Below, one piece after another: positions 57,908-64,000 of a stretch of 64,000 bases of DNA. Position 1 is the first letter of the stretch; each line of letters starts with the position of its first letter. Source of the stretch: Cordilura impudica (Eukaryota > Arthropoda > Insecta > Diptera > Scathophagidae); assembly GCA_963682025.1 (NCBI GenBank), contig OY821518.1:130864729-130928728 (forward strand), given 5' to 3'. Made by a program: the position numbers and the translations under genes. The notes under the pieces are model-generated. The model worked only from the letters and a program-made list of their open reading frames with translations, made no database searches and was not told the DNA's origin.

Positions 57908-57945
57908 TCAGTGAGTCAGGGATCAGCGTAAATATATTTAAGATA

Positions 57946-58123
57946 TTACCCGGCCTTCACACGTTAAATGTTTAGCTTTCAGGTTGTAATGCACTCATAC
58001 TTTTTTACTCTTTTTTACTAAACAATCATACGTTTCAATTCTCTCTTTCAATTTTTCAATGGGACAGTTTCTTAACAATTTTTTGACTATTGTATGTGAC
58101 TTGAACGTGGGAAGGCCGGGTAA
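57946..58123. mobile_element. Short MITE with TTACCCGGCCTTC termini
   Basis: TTACCCGGCCTTCACACGTT at 57946 and GAACGTGGGAAGGCCGGGTA(A) ending at 58123 form about 20-bp TIRs around 178 bp. It lies directly against the Helitron 5' end. Confidence 0.7.
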
Positions 58124-58165
58124 ACTGAGGAGATTGGAGATTCCCAAAATTATTAAAATTTAATA

Positions 58166-58708
58166 TAATGGAGTTCGCTTATAATGTACCTTGGTTGTAA
58201 TAAATTTTTGTTTATAGCGAAGAATTTCTTCGGCCCCAAGAGTTTTAATCACATTTTTCATACAAATTGCTTCTCTTATAGCGAACAGTGGGTATATCAA
58301 ACTTTTGACTTTAACACACAATTTTTTTTTTCCATTTCAGAATTTTCCTATATTATATATATTTAAAAAAAATTAATTATAATTTAATTTAATTTTAAAA
58401 AAGGTCCTTTTATGTATATTTTCGTAAAAGTTTGCCAGTAGCGAACCTTTGCTTTGTACTTTCTGCTTCTATACATAAGGAGTTTTTAATATTATATGAA
58501 TTAAAAAAAATATTTTATTTTGATAGAAACTCGATAATTTCAGTCTTATTAGGACAAACTATTAATATGTATATTTTTAGTAATTTAATTTATGGTTTAT
58601 AACTTTTTAAAATGCCCCAAAATAAATAAACTTTTTCAACTAAAAAAAGTTTTTAAACCTTTCGGACAAAACAAAAAAATACTACGGTTATAACGAACTT
58701 AGTATAAC
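58166..58708. mobile_element. Possible pogo/Tigger-like MITE
   Basis: GGAGTTCGCTTATAATGTAC near the left edge and, inverted, AAGTTCGTTATAACCGTAGT at the right resemble the GTTCGxTATA termini of pogo-like elements. TAGCGAA motifs recur inside. The TIR is short and imperfect. Confidence 0.35.
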
Positions 58709-60599
58709 TAATTTGGCCGGATCCGCCGGTCCTGTCCGTGACAGCGAATCTCGAAATCGAAATGCGTTTCAAAGGTGACATGTTTCCTGAGGTAGTGACG
58801 AAGAGTTTTTTACAATTTTTTTTGCAGCATTTTGAAGGGAAAAACGATTTTTGCTATACAATTTATATTGTGTCTAAAATTTCAAAAGAATCGGTCAAGT
58901 AGATTTTGAGTTATGATTTTCACGGACTTTGAACATTTATTTGCGAGAAAATCGGTTTAAAGTTTTTAAAAACTGATTTATATACCGTATGAGGCCGGTC
59001 GCTGGAAGCGCTGTACCTTCTTAAGTTTCGCTCTGACTTACTTAAAATTTTGACACAACCCGCTCGACATGTTGTGCATTCAGAAAGAGAAATGCAAAAA
59101 AGGTTTTATAACCTACCACCCCTTAAGGAAGTGCAAACACCAATACACCTACACAAAAAAAATAAAAATATTTCATATTTCATCATACATGTAAACTGAA
59201 AAAAGAGAACTACATTTTTTGAAAAGTTATCTTTAAATCCAAAAAATAAAAAATCAGAGCGTATTAGTTTTACTTCAAAAAAAAAAAAAAACTTATTCCA
59301 AATTGCCTTTAATTCTTCCATGAAAATTTCAATAAATTATTCAATTTAAAATCATAAATATACCTATTTACGTAATTTATGGTTGTCAAAATTTTTTGAA
59401 AGCAAATTGTGCAAAAATTAATATTATGAGTGAAAAAAAAATTATTTGCCCACCTCTCTTCTGAAATTACAATGTAATATAATTATGCAAAGTTAGAATA
59501 ATTTAAATTTTAAACTTAATATTGCACTATTTTTTCAAGTGCTTTTCAATACAGAGCTTTAAACGAAATCATACGTTGGACAACAACAAAATCCACATTT
59601 AAGATCTCTTTTTTCTCAAATATTTACCAAAAAAGCATACTCTTTGGTACCAGAGAGCCTGCGCGAAAGCACTCCTAACAATACAAAACATTTTTGAGAA
59701 GAAAATCAAAACAGACAAACGGAAAAGTTTAGTTTGTTAAAGGAAGTATTTATGCAAATCGGATGATGTTAAATGAGAAGAAAAATCGAAGCGGTACAAA
59801 AAAAAAAATAAAAATATGTTTAAAATTTCATTCATAACTTTTTTTTCAGAAATTTTTCATTGACCAACAATAGATATTAGTTTTTTTGATTCATTTTTTG
59901 CGTTCAACTTATTCCATATGTAACACGAAATCTGCATATGTAGTGCTATTGTCGTTAGCAGTGCTGCTAGTTTTGACAACTTATTGTAATTTCGACGATT
60001 TTTCAACTTGTTACAATGATTTGTTAAATTTGTTAAAATGATGATTGAAGATTTAAAATTTTCAGTAGCATAAATGTAAATAAATGTAAATGTAAATGTA
60101 AATTACAAAATATGTATAGATTTAATTCTGGGTCAAGTCGTTTCAAAACTGAAATTCCTTGAATAGCATCTCAATTTAACAATTTAAAACCTATATTATA
60201 TGTTTCAGCTATAGAAACATATCAATAAAATTATTTAGTTGTTGTGTTAAATTTTTTTCGTTGAAATTTCATCACTAATACTATAGAAATAACCAATGCT
60301 GTAATAATATTCGTAATATGAATGATATAAATAAATTTTATTATTTCCTTTTGTAATATTTTTCGAGTTTTATAAGCGGTAAAATTTTCTTGACAATTTC
60401 TAGTTTTAAAAACGACGATTTTGGCGATTTAATTTCCAAAATTGTCGATTTTCAGAAGACTTTATTAGCAGCACTGGTCGGTAACAAAGAAGAGAGAAAA
60501 TTGTGTGTGTGTTTGTATAAAATGAGAAAGATTAAATTTTGTCTGTGTATTTCACATAGCTTTGTAGGAAGTGCTATGTGTGTGTATTATTTCAGCGTT
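58709..60599. other. Non-coding stretch, unassigned
   Basis: The block 58720-59110 is less AT-rich (GGTCCTGTCCGTGACAGCGA; CCGCTCGACATGTTGTGCAT) and looks repeat-derived, but I cannot name it. There is a TAAATG microsatellite at about 60070-60100. No defensible gene. Confidence 0.35.
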
Positions 60600-60653
60600 A
60601 CAGAATCAGTCAGTCAGTCAGTGAGTCAGGGATCAGCGTAAATATATATAAGA
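60600..60653 (-). mobile_element. Helitron 5'-end fragment
   Basis: On the minus strand TCTTATATATATTTACGCTG, then GATCCCTGACTCACTGACTG, follows A; this is the same 5' end as the Helitron at 57943. The TGAC tetramer is expanded here. No matching 3' end was found nearby. Confidence 0.6.
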
Positions 60654-61065
60654 TTGTTGACATACTTTAGGTGTGCTTTATAGGTATACTGTCTTTTATT
60701 GCCATTTGTTCTTAATCTTTTAACTTTAACTCTTCTAATGCATAATTTCAACCAGTCTTTTTGTCGTAGTTTATTAATGTCCCAAAAATTTTCATTTATT
60801 TGTACTCTGTCAGTTTCGGAAAACTTTTTGGAGCATGAATTTTCACAATGTTTGTTCTTACATGGATTAAGGAGAACACTTGTTTCGCGAACTTTTAAAT
60901 TTTCGAGCATTTTGGGTAGTTTTCTTTGCCTTTTACAGGCTCTCCGTCCCACACATGTTTCTTCTTCAGTCTCGTTATCTGAAACTGTTAATTCATCAGA
61001 ACAAGTACCTGAATCGATATATAGAACAAAGGCGTACTCATGAAACTTCTAGAAGAAAGTATTTT
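60654..61065 (-). pseudogene. Cysteine-containing transposon-type ORF fragment
   Basis: After a possible splice acceptor (TTTCTTCTAG at about 61055, minus strand) an open frame gives DSGTCSDELTVSDNETEEE, RRACKRQRKLPKM, then NPCKNKHCENSCSKKF and RVQINENFWDINKLRQKDW. The CxxxxCxxxC...FW...RQ(K)D arrangement recurs in insect transposon-borne proteins upstream of a DDE-like domain, as far as I recall. It is cut off by the Helitron fragment. Confidence 0.4.
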
Positions 61066-61433
61066 TCTTTATCATACACAAAACTTTTAGCATTTCCACG
61101 TGACACATACATATATTTACCTGTCATATTGCATAAATTCTTCTAATTACATACGAATATTATATATTAGTCAATTTTTATAGATAATATTTTTATCTTT
61201 TTTTATATTTTTGAGGAGAATTTTAGATTAAGCGACAAGCCGCTGTCACAAAAAAAAAAAAACAAACAAATCATCAATACTCAATTAAGCTGAAATTGTT
61301 TTTGTTATAAATTCGTAACGTTTATGAATTCATTTATTAAAAAAACTAAAACTGGCCTGGGACCCAGTTGGCCCAGACTACAATGTAATTTTCTTACATG
61401 ATTTTTGTTTTTTTAAGAGATGTCTAGATTTAA

Positions 61434-63105
61434 TTTGATAATATTCACCCAAAGTTTTTAAAAGCTATTCTTCCTGTGTTGTTACCATATATCACATTCA
61501 TATTCAACAATATCATAATTAAAAGTACTTTTCCTGCTAACTGGAAATATGCTAAAATAATACCTACACCAAAATCCAGTAATGAGTACCGACCTATTTC
61601 TATATTACCATTTCTATCAAAAGTATTTGAGAAGCTACTACATAAGCAAATGTACGATTACATAAATAGAAATGGCTTACTTACAAGCAGAGAGTCAGGT
61701 TTTCGGCCTAAGCATAGTTGCGTAACTGCGCTTATTGATGTCACGGAGGAAATACGGAGTAATATTGATGCTGGTTTCAAGTCATTTCTTGTTTCATTAG
61801 ATCACTCTAAGGCATTTGACATGGTTGATCATGGAATTCTTTGTATGAAACTGCAAACTTTGTTTAAATTTTCTTTGTCGTCCACTCGATTAATTGCGTC
61901 CTACTTATTTAATCGTAAACAGTCAGTCTTTGCTAATAAAAAAAAATATCACGACTTCTGCCAATATCGAAAAGTGTTCCTCAAGGATCAATCCTTGGTC
62001 CTCTACTTTTTACAATATACGTCAACGATTTATCAGAGCAACTAATGTACAGCAGTGTTCATATCTATGCTGATGATGTTCAATTATATACATGTATGTA
62101 ATAACAACAAAAATACTGATGATTGCTTAAGTAAACTAAATGAGGATTTACATCGTGTTTTTATGTGGGCTTCATCCAATGGCCTTTGCTTGAATCCCAG
62201 CAAATCTAAGTGTCTGGTGATTAATCCAAAATCCAAGAAATCAACTTTTGAACCAGAAGTTATACTAAACAATCAAGCAATTGAGATTGTAACAACAACA
62301 AAGAATCTTGGTATAATTTTTAATAATAATTTTACATGGACTGATCACATAAACAGAGCTGCTGGAAAAACATGTGCTATGCTACGAATTCTGTGGAAAA
62401 GACAATACTTTACACCGGTAAAGATTCGGTTATTACTTGCAAAAACATATATAATGCCAACTTTGTTATACGGATGTGAAGTTCTTTCGAGCTGTGATTA
62501 TACGAGTTACAATAAATTGGAGAAAGCTTTTAACGCCATACTAAGGTATGTTTACGGCCTGAAGAAGTATGATTATATTACACCAGTTTTAAAAAAAATG
62601 TATGGAGTTAGTTTCAGTGATTTACTAAAAATTCGTACCTTGACTTTATTACATAAAATTATATATACCCGTGAACCTTCTTATCTTTTTAATAGAATAT
62701 CGTTCACTCGATCTCGCAGAACAAATGATTTAATACCAATTAGACATCGAACACAAACATCTGAATGGCAGTTTTTAATTAATTCAATTCGTCTTTGGAA
62801 CTTGCTACCTTCAAACATTCAGTTCATAAGCAACGCAATGCAATTTAAAATGGCCCTCTTTAATTTCTATAATTAATTGGTTTTCTATTTTAAATCGCTT
62901 TTAAATAACTAATTTTTATATTAAACTTTTTTATTATTATTTTATTTTGTTATTATATATTTTTTTATTATTTTTATTTGTTATTATACACAATGTTAAA
63001 TTTCCATACTACTATGTACCTAGTACTAATCCTGTACTTTAATTATAAGATTTTATGTCTTGTTGTATGGGAATTCGAAATAAATAAATAAAATAAAAAT
63101 AAATT
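61434..63105 (+). pseudogene. CR1/Jockey-type LINE, 5'-truncated RT
   Basis: RT in three frames: FDNIHPKFLKAILPVLL, WKYAKIIPTPKSSNEYRPIS, SGFRPKHSCVTALIDV and DHSKAFDMVDH up to about 61980; then [19 protein letters not shown] and IYADDVQLY (catalytic YADD, about 62065) in the next frame; then 62055-62876 with NGLCLNPSKSKC, KNLGIIF, LLYGCEVL and SIRLWNLLPSNIQ. Two frameshifts make it inactive. The 3'UTR ends in AAATAAATAAATAAAATAAA at about 63078-63105. It is the better-preserved sibling of 51757-53115. Confidence 0.9.
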
Positions 63106-63635
63106 TCAGGGGCACATTGTCTGAGGTGATTGAACGTGTTATTATAACCGGGTATTAGCAATTTTTTTAAGTAAATGTTTTTAAAGTTGAGCCAGCTTGG
63201 TGGAAATTTTATCAGATTAGCAAGCCAAAAGTTTGTTCATCTGGAAACAAAATGAATGATTTTATTGTACAAAAATACAAAACTAGCTCTGAGCGTGCGT
63301 TAAAAATTGGTAGTTTAACTAAACAAAGTATAATTAACATCTCATAATCTCGATCTTAGAATTTTACCCCGAATTTGTTTAAACCTATTAGAAATTTTTG
63401 TGAAATAACATCAGGTAAAGCTTTCAAAAAAAATCTCTATATGCTAAAATTTAGAAGGAAGTGCAAATACAAAAGCAATAATTATTTTAGGATTTTTTTT
63501 TAATGACAAACTGAACAGGGGTCTTAAATTCTTTTTTGTTATTTGGATTTAGTGTAAGGAAAATACGTTAATTCACATATTTATGGGTTTTCTTTGAGAG
63601 AATTATATACGTGCACATTTTAAAATAAAACTCAC

Positions 63636-63760
63636 CTCTTTTTCCTTAACCACAACATACCAGCTATGCTAGCAACTACTGACAGCCATAAAACTGAACT
63701 GAAATAGTTTATTAAGGCATAAACATTAGCCGATAATAACATCAGTAAAGACATAAGACA
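63636..63760 (-). CDS. SLC7/LAT-type amino acid transporter, internal exon
   Basis: 125-bp exon between a TTTTTAG acceptor (63761) and a GTGAG donor (63635). It encodes CLMSLLMLLSANVYALINYF and WLSVVASIAGMLWLRKKR, i.e. TM9-TM10 with the loop typical of LAT transporters. It ends in phase 2 (AG), completed to Arg by the first G of the exon at 50870. Confidence 0.9.
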
Positions 63761-63817
63761 CTAAAAACAAACATTATTATTATTATTTGTAGTAGAAATT
63801 TAAAACGTATCACTTAC
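63761..63817 (-). other. Short intron of the transporter gene
   Basis: 57 bp between GTAAGT donor (63817) and TTTTTAG acceptor, a normal size for a small fly intron. Confidence 0.8.
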
Positions 63818-64000
63818 TGAAAATATCAATGATGGTATGGGTGTCTGTTGTTTGATGTGAAATAGTTGAAAGAATTTTGGTAAATGTCCTTCTTGAGCTC
63901 CTGTTGCAAATAAACGAGCCGAGGTAAACAATACACCGTTTACTCCTCCAAATGTGCTCAAGGCTACAAATATTGGTACCATAAATGCCAAAGAACCAAA
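63818..64000 (-). CDS. SLC7/LAT-type amino acid transporter, exon cut by window edge
   Basis: Encodes FGSLAFMVPIFVALSTFGGV, NGVLFTSARLFATGAQEGHL and TPIPSLIFS, then a GTAAGT donor. This is the TM8 region: the STFGxxNG motif and SRLFxxGAxxGHLP are conserved in SLC7A5-11 light chains of heteromeric transporters, which exchange neutral or cationic amino acids at the plasma membrane with a CD98hc-type partner. The 5' exons lie beyond position 64000. Which Drosophila paralogue it matches cannot be settled from this part. Confidence 0.9.

Larger units (their letters stand above)
56029..57943 (-). mobile_element. Internally deleted Helitron, split by an intact mariner
   Basis: Minus-strand 5' end TCTTAAATATATTTACGCTG after A (complement of 57944), then GATCCCTGACTCACTGA, then helicase C-terminal coding (57907-57545), then a 3' end with the perfect hairpin GGCGCC-TA-GGCGCC, ACACAATCAA and CTAG (56029-56032) before T. 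Removing the 1306-bp mariner leaves about 609 bp. A fragment with the same 5' end occurs at 60600-60653. Confidence 0.85.
50871..63635 (-). other. 12.8-kb transposon-filled intron of the transporter gene
   Basis: Bounded by a GTGAG donor at 63635 and a TTTCAG acceptor at 50871, with matching codon phase. It contains the elements listed between these positions. No further exon was recognised inside. Confidence 0.85.

Overview
The window is eukaryotic and almost certainly from a higher fly, probably a calyptrate. It is very AT-rich. The two host genes have insect-type proteins with introns. The bulk is a dense graveyard of dipteran transposable elements, including repeats carrying the (GTCY)n microsatellite block known from dipteran mini-me elements. 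I see no rRNA, tRNA, CRISPR or prokaryotic operon structure. The species is inference.

Host genes. (1) On the minus strand, 886-1882 is the 5' coding exon of a secreted or membrane-anchored PI-PLC X-domain protein; the rest of the gene lies to the left of the window. (2) On the minus strand, three exons (63818 to beyond 64000, 63636-63760, 50594-50870) encode the C-terminal part of an SLC7/LAT-type amino acid transporter. Codon phase joins perfectly across the splice sites, which puts a 12.8-kb intron (50871-63635) full of transposons inside this gene.

Transposon layout. At 3428-15525 a non-LTR retrotransposon (endonuclease and reverse transcriptase) is split by about 8.3 kb of nested insertions: two mini-me-like repeats, several MITEs and a 2.7-kb long-TIR element. 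At 15722-22386 a Tc1 end, MITEs and a 2744-bp perfect-looking tandem duplication occur. At 23371-29561 there are short Helitrons, mini-me-like repeats, a mariner scrap and a decayed Tc1/mariner-superfamily transposase with a TTAA-flanked MITE in it. At 30290-37313 two related Helitrons lie with 3' ends facing each other (30758-32941 plus, 33152-35943 minus); each carries 157-bp minisatellite units and GC-rich satellite arrays, and they sit among hAT and mariner fragments. At 37829-39804 there is a three-level nest: an outer TIR element, then a hAT with an exact 8-bp target duplication, then a Helitron. At 40360-44952 are Harbinger and Tc1 remnants, each split by later insertions. At 45382-49434 are a Helitron 3' end, a structured GC-rich segment with two interleaved helices, a possible short coding exon and two mariner-type pseudogenes.

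The transporter intron (50871-63635) holds two CR1/Jockey-type LINEs, a mariner relic, a Helitron that retains a Pif1-helicase tail and has been hit by an intact-looking 1306-bp D,D41D mariner with a full 361-codon transposase, and several MITEs.

Helitron calls rest on one consistent signature: 5'-TC, 3' hairpin plus CTAG, insertion between A and T. Seven complete elements obey it at both ends (23371, 25060, 30758, 33152, 38837, 44433, 50947), as does the Helitron interrupted by the mariner (56029-57943). I found no host defence or signalling system. The interest lies in the nested architecture, the recent tandem duplication and the structured segment near 47.8 kb.
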